Of a DNA stretch of 7,533 nucleotides, positions 1-6,430 are shown in pieces. The DNA is from Candidatus Omnitrophota bacterium (GTDB taxonomy: Bacteria > Omnitrophota > Gorgyraeia > B26-G9). The notes under the pieces are model-generated. The model did not search any database. It was not told the DNA's origin and worked only from the letters and a program-made list of their open reading frames with translations. The stretch spans positions 1 through 7,533 of the forward strand of contig JAGLQQ010000029.1 in the NCBI GenBank assembly GCA_023136735.1, in the 5' to 3' direction. Position numbers and translations under genes: made by a program. Position 1 is the stretch's first letter. Every line of letters starts with the position of its first letter.

Positions 1-204
1 GCCTTAGCCGGCATAGTCAAGTGCAAGGCGACTGCGGAAAACGGAAGCATACTACGAGGTGATTTGCTGGTTACCTCTTCTCTTGCCGGACATGCGATGA
101 AAGCTGTCCCTAAAGAGGTTAAGCCGGGGATGATAATAGGAAAAGCCATGCAGCCATTAAAAGAAAATACAGGGACGATTTATATATTGGTGAATAAAAA
201 GTAA
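1..204 (+). CDS. C-terminal end of an exported tail-fibre/adhesin-like protein (5' truncated by the window)
   Basis: Frame 1 is open from the first base to a TAA at 202-204 and gives 67 residues starting ALAGIVKCK and ending in YILVNKK. By hand alignment, 36 of 65 positions are identical to the last 65 residues of the next gene. The shared landmarks are ALAGIV, the ENG..I..GD turn, SS..GHAM, PGM..G.A and a final IYILVN. The gene therefore ends in the same domain as its neighbour, and the two look like tandem paralogues. From memory, this glycine- and valine-rich repeat of short beta strands resembles the C-terminal domain of secreted or phage-tail-like fibre proteins of uncultured bacteria, sometimes grouped with the G2/intramolecular-chaperone peptidase fold. 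No catalytic residue can be assigned. Only three bases separate its stop from the next start, so the two genes are probably co-transcribed. The N-terminus lies outside the window. Confidence 0.8.
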   Translation, partial: ALAGIVKCKATAENGSILRGDLLVTSSLAGHAMKAVPKEVKPGMIIGKAMQPLKENTGTIYILVNKK

Positions 205-207
205 AGA

Positions 208-1101
208 ATGTATATGCGAGATTTAAAAATGAAAATTATGCTTATTGTTTGTTTGTGCCTGATGAGTGTCTTTGGTTTGCTGCTTGTTGCGCAAAGTTTT
301 GCGCAGGAGGGTTCAAATCAAACAGTTGAGGTGTCCGGGTATAGTTTTAATACTAATACCGTAAATATGAGTCCTGTTGATTACGGCGTAGTGGTGAGTA
401 AAAGGTTTATAGATGAGGATAATGCGGCTTATTTTCTTGATCCCAGCGGCCTGAGCATGTTGAGAAATCTGGAGGTTACGGATGAGATAAAATTTGAAGC
501 CGATCTGTATAATTACAATCTTTTCACTGGTGCTGAGAGACAGTTTAGAATAACTAATCTAGGAAGTACTTATTATATGAATTTTGACGATGGGGGGGTG
601 GATCCCGGCTTTGCAAAGTTCCACCATCTAAGGGCTTTTAAATTTTACATGGACGACCCTGGACCTCTGGATTGGAATGCTGAAAGAGGCGGCGGTAAAT
701 ATGTTTATGATATCGCAGAATCAGTACTTGTGGCAGAGGGAGAGCCGGGGGATGTAGTGGTTATCAGCAGCGATACAGATATAACGGTTGTGAGATCGAA
801 AAAGAAATTTGACACAGCAGTAGCAGGGGTTATATCAACAGAACCCAAGATTTATATGGGATATTCTCCGGATACAGAAAAAGAAGGAAAATATAAACCG
901 CTGGCTTTAGCAGGCATTGTGCTTTGCAAGGTAAGCACGGAAAACGGAGCAATTAAAAAAGGTGATATTTTAGTCAGCTCTTCCGTGCCCGGGCATGCGA
1001 TGAGAGCAGATCCCCAGCAGCTTACTCCGGGCATGATGCTGGGCAGCGCATTGGAAAATTGGGATCAAGGCGAGGGTAAAATATATATACTTGTAAATTA
1101 A
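208..1101 (+). CDS. Exported protein with tail-fibre-like repeat and C-terminal beta-domain, function unknown
   Basis: The 297-residue protein begins with a Sec-type signal peptide: basic residues R4, K7 and K9, a hydrophobic core from about 10 to 28, and a likely cleavage after SFA near residue 32. There is no lipobox. Residues 71-90 (DNAAYFLDPSG, then LRNLEV) match the 'N.GYY.DP.G.S.L.NL.V' pattern that I recall from fibre and adhesin stalks. The middle part, 91-165, is not recognised. From about 168 (DIAE) to the end lies a beta-rich domain with GDVVVI, VAGVIS, ENGAI.KGD and SSVPGHAM, shared with the gene just upstream. It is probably a secreted or surface structural protein, but no enzymatic role can be stated. 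The start at 208 is kept because it gives a more basic N-region; ATGs at 214 and 229 are also possible, and none has a strong ribosome binding site. A run of seven G at 592-598 lies inside the gene with the frame intact on both sides. The gene ends just before an intrinsic terminator. Confidence 0.75.
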   Translation: MYMRDLKMKIMLIVCLCLMSVFGLLLVAQSFAQEGSNQTVEVSGYSFNTNTVNMSPVDYGVVVSKRFIDEDNAAYFLDPSGLSMLRNLEVTDEIKFEADLYNYNLFTGAERQFRITNLGSTYYMNFDDGGVDPGFAKFHHLRAFKFYMDDPGPLDWNAERGGGKYVYDIAESVLVAEGEPGDVVVISSDTDITVVRSKKKFDTAVAGVISTEPKIYMGYSPDTEKEGKYKPLALAGIVLCKVSTENGAIKKGDILVSSSVPGHAMRADPQQLTPGMMLGSALENWDQGEGKIYILVN

Positions 1102-1132
1102 TCTAAGATGTGACTAAAGAACATACAAACCG

Positions 1133-1160
1133 GAAGACAGGTAACTCTGTCTTCTTTGTT
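1133..1160 (+). terminator. Intrinsic terminator after the exported-protein genes
   Basis: A perfect 8-bp stem, GAAGACAG (1133-1140) with CTGTCTTC (1147-1154), encloses a 6-base loop. It is followed at once by TTTGTT on the + strand. It lies 32 bases after the stop of the upstream gene and before the ilvD promoter region, so it should separate the two transcription units. Confidence 0.7.
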
Positions 1161-1170
1161 CTCGAAATCC

Positions 1171-1202
1171 TTCAATTTATTGTAAAAACGAATTATTATA
1201 AT
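1171..1202 (+). promoter_or_regulatory. Probable promoter of the ilv cluster
   Basis: A perfect -10 consensus, TATAAT, occurs at 1197-1202 in an AT-rich stretch just after the upstream terminator and about 33 bases before the ilvD start. The -35 box is poor: TTCAAT at 1171-1176 is the nearest candidate but sits 20 bases away, longer than the usual 17. A second -10-like hexamer, GATAAT, is at 1206-1211, with TTGTAA at 1180-1185 ahead of it. The leader would be short, about 20-25 bases, leaving no room for a T-box or a peptide attenuator in front of ilvD. Confidence 0.45.
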
Positions 1203-1223
1203 TCAGATAATATTAATATTTAT

Positions 1224-1229
1224 GAGGTG
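1224..1229 (+). promoter_or_regulatory. Ribosome binding site that fixes the ilvD start
   Basis: GAGGTG matches the anti-Shine-Dalgarno sequence well and sits five bases before the ATG at 1235. An in-frame GTG at 1229 would also open the frame, but it overlaps this binding site and has none of its own. The ATG at 1235 is therefore the better start. Confidence 0.7.
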
Positions 1230-1234
1230 TGATT

Positions 1235-2899
1235 ATGCTGAGAAGTGAAAAAATAAAAAAAGGTCTGGAGCGGGCGCCGCATCGAGCATTGCTGTTTGGT
1301 ACAGGCCTTTCTCAATCGGATTTTAAAAAACCGTTTATTGCTGTGGCCAGTTCTTATAATGATTTTATCCCAGGACATGTGGGTATGCGTGATTTAGAGC
1401 GTTTTATTGAACGCGGTATTATAAGTCAGGGTGGTGTTCCGTTTTTCTTCGGTGTGCCGGGGATATGCGATGGGATTGCCATGGGCCATGAGGGAATGCA
1501 TTATCCTCTTGCATCTCGTGAATTGATTGCGGATTCTGTAGAATCAGTAGCCAAGGCGCATTGTGTTGACGGGCTTGTTTGTCTTACTAATTGCGATAAG
1601 ATAACTCCCGGCATGATTATGGCTATAGCACGTTTAAATATACCGGCGATTGTAATTACCGCGGGGCCCATGCTTTCGGGGCGGCTTGGCAAAAAAAAGT
1701 TATCTTTTGTCAGAGATACTTTTGAAGCACTTGCCGAGACTCAGCATGGAAAAATGACTCGTAAAGAGCTATCTTGCTTGGAAATCGAAGCCTGTCCGGG
1801 GCAGGGATCGTGTCAGGGGCTTTATACGGCAAATACTATGGCTTGCTTAACTGAGGCAATGGGTTTGTCATTGCCGGGTTGTGCTGCAGGTCTTGCGGGA
1901 ATGGCTAAGAAAAAAAGAATTGCGCAGGCAACCGGGGAGCGGATTGTGCACTTGGTGCGAGAAAATATTACGCCAAATAAAATAATGAACAAAAAATCTT
2001 TGGAAAATGCGATCATGGTTGATATGACTTTAGGTGGATCAAGTAATACAATACTGCATTTACTGGCGATAGCTAATGAGTGTAAGATAAAAATCCCCCT
2101 GGAACGTTTTGATGAAATCAGTAAGCAGACGCCGCATATTACAAGCCTTAGGCCAGGCGGTGAGTACTTCATGGAAGATTTGGAATATGCCGGCGGTATC
2201 CCAGCTGTTTTAAAGCGATTGCGAAATAAACTTAAAGACAATATTACCGTTTCCGGGCAGATGATAAAGCAAATAGCAGATGGCGCCCAGATTCTTGATG
2301 AGGATGTAATTAGGCCTATGAGTAAAGCGCTGCATAAAGAAGGCGGCATGGCTATTTTGTTTGGGAACCTTGCTCCTGAGGGTGCGGTAGTGAAACAGTC
2401 GGCTGTAAGTGATAAGATGCTTTATTTTAAAGGCAAAGCGAGAGTATATAATAGCGAAGAAGAAGTTATGAAAGATATTCTTGCCGGCAAAGTCAAAAAA
2501 GGAACTGTTCTTGTCGTGCGCTATGAAGGTCCTTGCGGTGGTCCGGGCATGAGAGAAATGCTTGCGCCTACAGCGGCAATTGTGGGTATGGGGCTTGCTG
2601 AAGATGTGGCATTAATTACTGACGGCAGATTTTCCGGCGGGACACGCGGTCCTTGCTTGGGGCATGTATCCCCAGAGGCCTCAGCAGGCGGCCCTATATC
2701 TGCGGTTAAAAATAATGATGAAATAATAATCGATATACGCAAAAGAAAACTTCATTTGTGTGTTGATAAGAAGGAGTTGGGACAGAGGCTGCGGAAAGTT
2801 CGTCATCCGCAGCCCAAAGTAACTACCGGCTGGCTTGTGCGGTATGCAAAAATGGTTAGTTCTGCCAGCACAGGAGCAATATTGAAAACTGATTTTTAA
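1235..2899 (+). CDS. ilvD: Dihydroxy-acid dehydratase
   Basis: This enzyme removes water from 2,3-dihydroxy-isovalerate and 2,3-dihydroxy-3-methylvalerate to give the 2-oxoacid precursors of valine, leucine and isoleucine in the cytoplasm. It is a cytoplasmic Fe-S enzyme of the IlvD/Edd family. From the ATG at 1235 it has 554 residues, the usual length. Both family signatures are present: CDKITPGMIMA at about 120-130 and ALITDGRFSGGT at about 459-470. Three cysteines are placed as expected for cluster ligands: GICDG (Cys78), NCDK (Cys120) and GQGSCQG (Cys193). The Lys of CDK is the residue that is carbamylated and binds Mg in characterised family members, and the Ser of FSGGT is the proposed catalytic base. 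Sugar-acid dehydratases (Edd) share the fold, but the neighbouring ilvB, ilvN and ilvC genes settle the assignment. Whether the cluster is 2Fe-2S or 4Fe-4S cannot be decided by eye. The frame is intact. Confidence 0.96.
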   Translation: MLRSEKIKKGLERAPHRALLFGTGLSQSDFKKPFIAVASSYNDFIPGHVGMRDLERFIERGIISQGGVPFFFGVPGICDGIAMGHEGMHYPLASRELIADSVESVAKAHCVDGLVCLTNCDKITPGMIMAIARLNIPAIVITAGPMLSGRLGKKKLSFVRDTFEALAETQHGKMTRKELSCLEIEACPGQGSCQGLYTANTMACLTEAMGLSLPGCAAGLAGMAKKKRIAQATGERIVHLVRENITPNKIMNKKSLENAIMVDMTLGGSSNTILHLLAIANECKIKIPLERFDEISKQTPHITSLRPGGEYFMEDLEYAGGIPAVLKRLRNKLKDNITVSGQMIKQIADGAQILDEDVIRPMSKALHKEGGMAILFGNLAPEGAVVKQSAVSDKMLYFKGKARVYNSEEEVMKDILAGKVKKGTVLVVRYEGPCGGPGMREMLAPTAAIVGMGLAEDVALITDGRFSGGTRGPCLGHVSPEASAGGPISAVKNNDEIIIDIRKRKLHLCVDKKELGQRLRKVRHPQPKVTTGWLVRYAKMVSSASTGAILKTDF

Positions 2900-2931
2900 A
2901 AATAACCGGGATATAACATTTTAGAGATTTT

Positions 2932-2991
2932 TTAATCCCGCCAAATATCGGCGGGATTAATTTGCGCTATTTAAAAATTTGGCGGGATTAA
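2932..2991 (+). promoter_or_regulatory. Alternative-hairpin structure in the ilvD-ilvB spacer
   Basis: TTAATCCCGCC (2932-2942) pairs perfectly over 11 bp with GGCGGGATTAA (2950-2960) across a 7-base loop. The same GGCGGGATTAA recurs at 2981-2991, and there the match with the left arm extends to 15 bp (2932-2946 with 2977-2991). The two hairpins share a left arm and are mutually exclusive. The first is followed by TTT and then mixed sequence, which is only a weak U-tract, so termination is uncertain. It could be a partial terminator or attenuator, an mRNA-stabilising or processing structure between ilvD and ilvB, or a remnant of a dispersed repeat. No leader peptide rich in Ile, Val or Leu codons was seen. 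Confidence 0.55.
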
Positions 2992-3030
2992 CAAAGTGAT
3001 TTAATGTCCAATTAAAAAAGGAAAAATAAA

Positions 3031-4698
3031 ATGAAAAAAAATGGCGCGCAAATACTAGTTGATTCTTTATTACATGAAGGAGTGAGAGTTATTTTTGGTT
3101 ATCCAGGGGGTGTGATTTTACCCTTAACGGATGTGCTTTATGATACGCCGATAGATTTTATTCTTGTTCGTCATGAGCAGGGCGCAGCGCATGCTGCTGA
3201 CGGGTATGCTCGTTCAACAGGTAAGGTTGGGGTTTGTCTGGCGACATCAGGCCCCGGCGCTACTAATCTTGTAACCGGACTAGCAACAGCACATATGGAC
3301 TCTATCCCCATGGTGGCTATAACTGGACAAGTTAAAACAAGCTTGATTGGAAATGATGCTTTTCAGGAATCCGATGTGACCGGAATTACCAGGCCGATAA
3401 CAAAGCATAATTATCTGGTTAAGGATATTTCTGAACTCGCAAAGACAGTTAAAGAGGCATTCCATATCGCTTCTACCGGCCGTCCCGGACCTGTGGTTAT
3501 TGATCTTCCGGTTGATGTGCAGATGCAGGAAATGGAGTTTGATTATCCTGATAAAGTTTCTTTGCGTTCATATATCCCGACACTTAATCCTCGTCCAGGT
3601 CATGTGAGAAAAGCGGCAAAGCTGATAGAAAAAAGCAAGAGACCGGTAATATATGCAGGCGGAGGTGTGATTATAAGCGGTGCTCATGATCAGCTCTTAG
3701 AGCTGGCTTTTAAAATAAAAGCGCCGGTAACAACTACGCTGATGGGGTTGGGAGCATTTCCGGAAAATAATGAGCTGTCTTTAGGTATGCTTGGAATGCA
3801 TGGAACTGCTTATGCTAACCATTCTATAATGGAAAGTGATTTGATTATTGCAGTGGGCGCGCGTTTTGATGATCGCGTTACCGGAAGGCTCGATAAATTT
3901 GCTCCGGAAGCTAAAGTTATTCATATTGATATTGATCCGACAGCAATTAGTAAGAATATTAAGGTTGATGTTCCTATTGTCTGCGATGCAAAAATCGGAC
4001 TAGAGGAGCTTAATAAAATAGTAAAAAAACCGAATACTAAAGAATGGCTGAAAAAGGTCAATGATTGGAAAAAGAAATACCCTTTGACATATAAGACTGG
4101 AAAAAAGATCAGTCCGCAGTATGTGGTTGAGCAAATATACAAAGTAACAAACGGTGATGCTATTATCTGTACAGAGGTTGGACAGAATCAGATGTGGGCA
4201 GCGCAGTATTATACTTATACAAAGCCGCGCACATGGATTTCATCAGGCGGATTAGGTACAATGGGATACGGATTGCCTGCAGCGATAGGAGCTAAGATTG
4301 GAAGGCCGGATAAGATAGTTTTTGATATTGCAGGTGATGGGTCTATACAAATGAATATTCAGGAGCTTGCTACGGCAGTGGCGAATAAAATCAATGTGAA
4401 AATAGCGATACTTAATAATGGGTATTTGGGAATGGTGCGTCAATGGCAAGAACTGTTTTACGATAAGCGTTATGCGTCTACCCTTATCACAGGGCCTGAT
4501 TTTGTCAAATTGGCTGAAGCTTATGGGGCTGTGGGTATGCGTGTTAAAAATTTAAAAGATGTGGCGAAAACAATAAAAGAGGCAATAGCTATTCCGAATG
4601 TTGTAATAATGGATTTTATCGTCGAGGAAGAAGCAAATGTTTTTCCCATGGTGCCCGCTGGTGAGGCAATTAATCAGATGATTGGGGCATTGGCTTAA
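3031..4698 (+). CDS. ilvB: Acetolactate synthase, large catalytic subunit
   Basis: This is the ThDP-dependent enzyme that joins two pyruvates into acetolactate, or pyruvate and 2-oxobutyrate into acetohydroxybutyrate, the committed step of the pathway. The 555 residues are the usual length. The N-terminal pyrimidine-binding domain carries FGYPGG (22-27) and the catalytic Glu49 in RHEQGAAHAADGYAR. SGPGATNL (73-80), GNDAFQE (107-113) and TKHNYLV follow. The central FAD-binding domain has LGMLGMHGT and GARFDDRVTGR (276-286). The C-terminal domain has the ThDP/Mg motif GDGS at 435-438 followed by NN at 462-463. The presence of the FAD-type signatures and of an adjacent ilvN favours the anabolic AHAS over catabolic AlsS or related enzymes such as glyoxylate carboligase. 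Residues at three known herbicide-contact positions differ from the plant enzyme: Val28, Lys102 and Ala543. The ATG has a modest AAAGGA site about nine bases upstream. Confidence 0.96.
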   Translation: MKKNGAQILVDSLLHEGVRVIFGYPGGVILPLTDVLYDTPIDFILVRHEQGAAHAADGYARSTGKVGVCLATSGPGATNLVTGLATAHMDSIPMVAITGQVKTSLIGNDAFQESDVTGITRPITKHNYLVKDISELAKTVKEAFHIASTGRPGPVVIDLPVDVQMQEMEFDYPDKVSLRSYIPTLNPRPGHVRKAAKLIEKSKRPVIYAGGGVIISGAHDQLLELAFKIKAPVTTTLMGLGAFPENNELSLGMLGMHGTAYANHSIMESDLIIAVGARFDDRVTGRLDKFAPEAKVIHIDIDPTAISKNIKVDVPIVCDAKIGLEELNKIVKKPNTKEWLKKVNDWKKKYPLTYKTGKKISPQYVVEQIYKVTNGDAIICTEVGQNQMWAAQYYTYTKPRTWISSGGLGTMGYGLPAAIGAKIGRPDKIVFDIAGDGSIQMNIQELATAVANKINVKIAILNNGYLGMVRQWQELFYDKRYASTLITGPDFVKLAEAYGAVGMRVKNLKDVAKTIKEAIAIPNVVIMDFIVEEEANVFPMVPAGEAINQMIGALA

Positions 4699-4819
4699 AC
4701 ACGAATTTACACTAATAGCACACGAATTGCAAACGAATATATACTGATAATACACAAATTAAAACGAATAAAATTTCTGTTAATAAATTCGTGCTTGATT
4801 CGTGAAAATTAGTGTTTAA
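4695..4819. repeat. Degenerate palindromic repeat element filling the ilvB-ilvN spacer
   Basis: The outer arms 4695-4728 and 4786-4819 form a long imperfect inverted repeat. Hand pairing gives TTAAACAC/GTGTTTAA (8 bp), AATTT/AAATT, CAC/GTG, AAT/ATT and CACGAATT/AATTCGTG (8 bp), separated by mostly single mismatches. The hexamer ACGAAT, or its complement ATTCGT, occurs six times: at 4701, 4722, 4733 and 4764 direct, and at 4787 and 4798 inverted. The left arm begins at the ilvB stop codon, and the right arm ends five bases before the ilvN ribosome binding site. No coding potential is seen. It looks like a non-autonomous or REP-like dispersed repeat, and in RNA it would fold into a long hairpin between the large- and small-subunit genes. 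Confidence 0.65.
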
Positions 4820-4835
4820 AAAAGAGGAGTAAAAA

Positions 4836-5309
4836 ATGAAACATACTATTTATGCATTAGTTGAAAACAAACCAGGGGTGCTTGCCAGGATTTCAGGCTT
4901 GTTTAGCGCGCGTGGTTTTAATATCGAGTCTTTGGCGGTTGGAGAAACTCATGATCCGACTATGTCTCGGATGACAATGATTGTTGACGCTAAGGATGAA
5001 AAAATATTGGAGCAGATCAAAAAGCAGCTTAATAAGCTTATTGATGTTGTTAGTGTGGGAGACCTGACAAAGAAGAAATTTATTGAACGGGAGCTTGTTT
5101 TGATAAAGATCAATGTAGCTAAGACTTCTAAACAGAAATTGAATGAAATGCTTAGTAAGTTTTCTGTAAGAATTCTATCATGTGAAAAATCAACAGCAAT
5201 TATTGAAGCAACTGAAACAAAGGAGCGGACAAGCTTGCTGTTGGAAACGCTGAGAAAGCTAGGGATAAAAGAGCTGGTCAGAACGGGAAGAATCGCAATC
5301 GCAGAATAA
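4836..5309 (+). CDS. ilvN: Acetolactate synthase, small regulatory subunit
   Basis: This is the regulatory partner of IlvB. It raises the activity of the large subunit and confers feedback inhibition by valine. The 157 residues fit the IlvH/IlvN family. An N-terminal ACT domain covers about 1-78, with ENKPGVLARISGLFSARGFNIESL at its start, then PTMSRMT and LIDVVSVGDLT. Asn11, Gly14 and Asn29, positions implicated in valine binding in the E. coli IlvH protein, are conserved, so feedback sensitivity is likely. The second domain, about 84-157, opens with ERELVLIKI and ends with GIKELVRTGRIAI, as usual for the family. It is a little shorter in the middle than the E. coli protein. The start is set by a strong GAGGAG at 4824-4829, six bases before the ATG. 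The symbol ilvH would be equally valid. The spacer from ilvB is occupied by a repeat element. Confidence 0.95.
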   Translation: MKHTIYALVENKPGVLARISGLFSARGFNIESLAVGETHDPTMSRMTMIVDAKDEKILEQIKKQLNKLIDVVSVGDLTKKKFIERELVLIKINVAKTSKQKLNEMLSKFSVRILSCEKSTAIIEATETKERTSLLLETLRKLGIKELVRTGRIAIAE

Positions 5310-5342
5310 AGGCAGAATCTAGTTTATGCCGGGGGATATCCT

Positions 5343-6413
5343 ATGCTTGAAATTAAGGAACTGCTTAGATTAATTGTAGAAAGAGGCGCATCAGATTTGC
5401 ATTTAACCGTGGGGCGTCCTCCTCAGTTGAGAATAGGCGGACATCTTACGCATATAGAAAATGCAGAGGTGCTTGACCCTGAAGCTGTCCAGAAACTGGC
5501 ATATAGCCTTTTGACCAGCGATCAGATCACCTGGTTTGAAACAAAAAAAGAACTTGATTTTTCTTGCGGACTTCCTGAGATAAGCCGTTTTCGTGTGAAC
5601 TTATTTTATCAACGGGGATCGATAGCATTAGCGGCACGAGTAATTCCGTTTGTTATTCCAACAATAGAGGAACTAAAGCTTCCTGTAGTAGCTAAAGAGT
5701 ATGCTGATAAGCCGACAGGTTTAGTGCTGATTACCGGAGCAACCGGAAGCGGTAAGTCAACTACGCAGGCGGCAATAGTTGATTACATTAATAAAAATCG
5801 CAGGGCGCATATTATTTCCATAGAAGATCCGATTGAGTATTTGCATAAACATAATTTATGCACAATAAATCAACGCCAATTAGGGACTGACACATTGTCT
5901 TTTAAAGAAGCTCTTAAGCATGTTTTACGGCAGGATCCGGATATAGTTATAATTGGTGAAATGCGTGATCTGGAAACAATACAGGCGGCTTTAACGCTAG
6001 CCGAAACCGGACATTTGGTTTTTGCTACATTGCATACAGGAAGCGCGGTTAACTCCATCACCCGGATTGTGGATGTGTTTCCCGCGCATCAGCAGCAGCA
6101 AATACGCGTGCAGCTTTCGCTTGTGCTTGTGGGTGTAATGGTTCAGCAGCTTATTCCGAATGCAAAAGGAAAAGGCAGATCACTAGCTATAGAGGTTATG
6201 ACAGTAATTAGCGGTATACAGAACCTGATTAGGGAAAATCAAATACATCAGATATATTCCCTGATCCAAACCGGGCGCAGATATGGAATGTATACTATGA
6301 ATCAATCACTTTGTGATCTGGTTCATTCTGGTAAAATAACTTTTGAAGAGGCGTTGAAACATACTTTAGATGAAGAGGAATTAACTACATTGCTGCAAAA
6401 ATCAAAAGGATAA
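5343..6413 (+). CDS. pilT: PilT-type type IV pilus retraction ATPase
   Basis: This is a hexameric AAA-like ATPase of the PilT/GspE superfamily, which in known systems sits at the cytoplasmic base of type IV pili and powers retraction. The 356 residues start with the PAS-like N-domain, GASDLHLTVGRPPQLRIGG (15-33). The Walker A motif GATGSGKST is at 132-140, the Asp box ISIEDPIEY at 158-166, the Walker B IIGEMRD at 203-209, and the His box TGHLVFATLHT at 222-232 with His224 and His231. It lacks both the long N-terminal region and the four-cysteine zinc motif of PilB/GspE extension ATPases, which favours PilT. The C-terminal retraction motif, AIRNLIRE in studied PilT proteins, reads GIQNLIRE at 291-298. 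A PilU-like paralogue cannot be excluded. The gene lies 33 bases after ilvN and 17 bases before ilvC, so it is probably co-transcribed with biosynthetic genes. A GGGGGAT stretch before the ATG serves as ribosome binding site. Confidence 0.9.
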   Translation: MLEIKELLRLIVERGASDLHLTVGRPPQLRIGGHLTHIENAEVLDPEAVQKLAYSLLTSDQITWFETKKELDFSCGLPEISRFRVNLFYQRGSIALAARVIPFVIPTIEELKLPVVAKEYADKPTGLVLITGATGSGKSTTQAAIVDYINKNRRAHIISIEDPIEYLHKHNLCTINQRQLGTDTLSFKEALKHVLRQDPDIVIIGEMRDLETIQAALTLAETGHLVFATLHTGSAVNSITRIVDVFPAHQQQQIRVQLSLVLVGVMVQQLIPNAKGKGRSLAIEVMTVISGIQNLIRENQIHQIYSLIQTGRRYGMYTMNQSLCDLVHSGKITFEEALKHTLDEEELTTLLQKSKG

Positions 6414-6428
6414 GGAGACAGGGAGAAG
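6412..6428 (+). promoter_or_regulatory. ilvC ribosome binding region overlapping the pilT stop
   Basis: AAGGAG at 6412-6417 begins inside the TAA stop of the pilT gene, and GGGAGAAG at 6421-6428 is the better-spaced site for the ATG at 6431. The overlap suggests that ribosomes finishing pilT can help start ilvC, so the two are likely translated from one message. Confidence 0.55.
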
Positions 6429-6430
6429 TT

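Noticed and set aside
1161..1234. T-box riboswitch or leader-peptide attenuator before ilvD
   Set aside because: The space between the upstream terminator and the ilvD start is too short, and no specifier stem, T-box core sequence or short frame rich in Ile, Val or Leu codons is present.
1822..2349. A 175-codon open frame on the minus strand
   Set aside because: It lies wholly inside ilvD, has no recognisable domain or ribosome binding site, and is the kind of antisense frame expected opposite a conserved gene.
2960..3030. A separate promoter for ilvB
   Set aside because: Candidate boxes such as TTGGCG at 2979 with TAATGT at 3002 match the consensus in too few positions to report.
4699..4835. 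CRISPR-like array, because of the repeated ACGAAT motif
   Set aside because: The repeats are only six to eight bases, irregularly spaced and in both orientations. They form an inverted-repeat element, not direct repeats with spacers.
5343..6413. PilB/GspE secretion or extension ATPase in place of PilT
   Set aside because: The protein is too short, lacks the N-terminal domain and the four-cysteine motif of that group, and has the PilT-like N-terminal and C-terminal segments.
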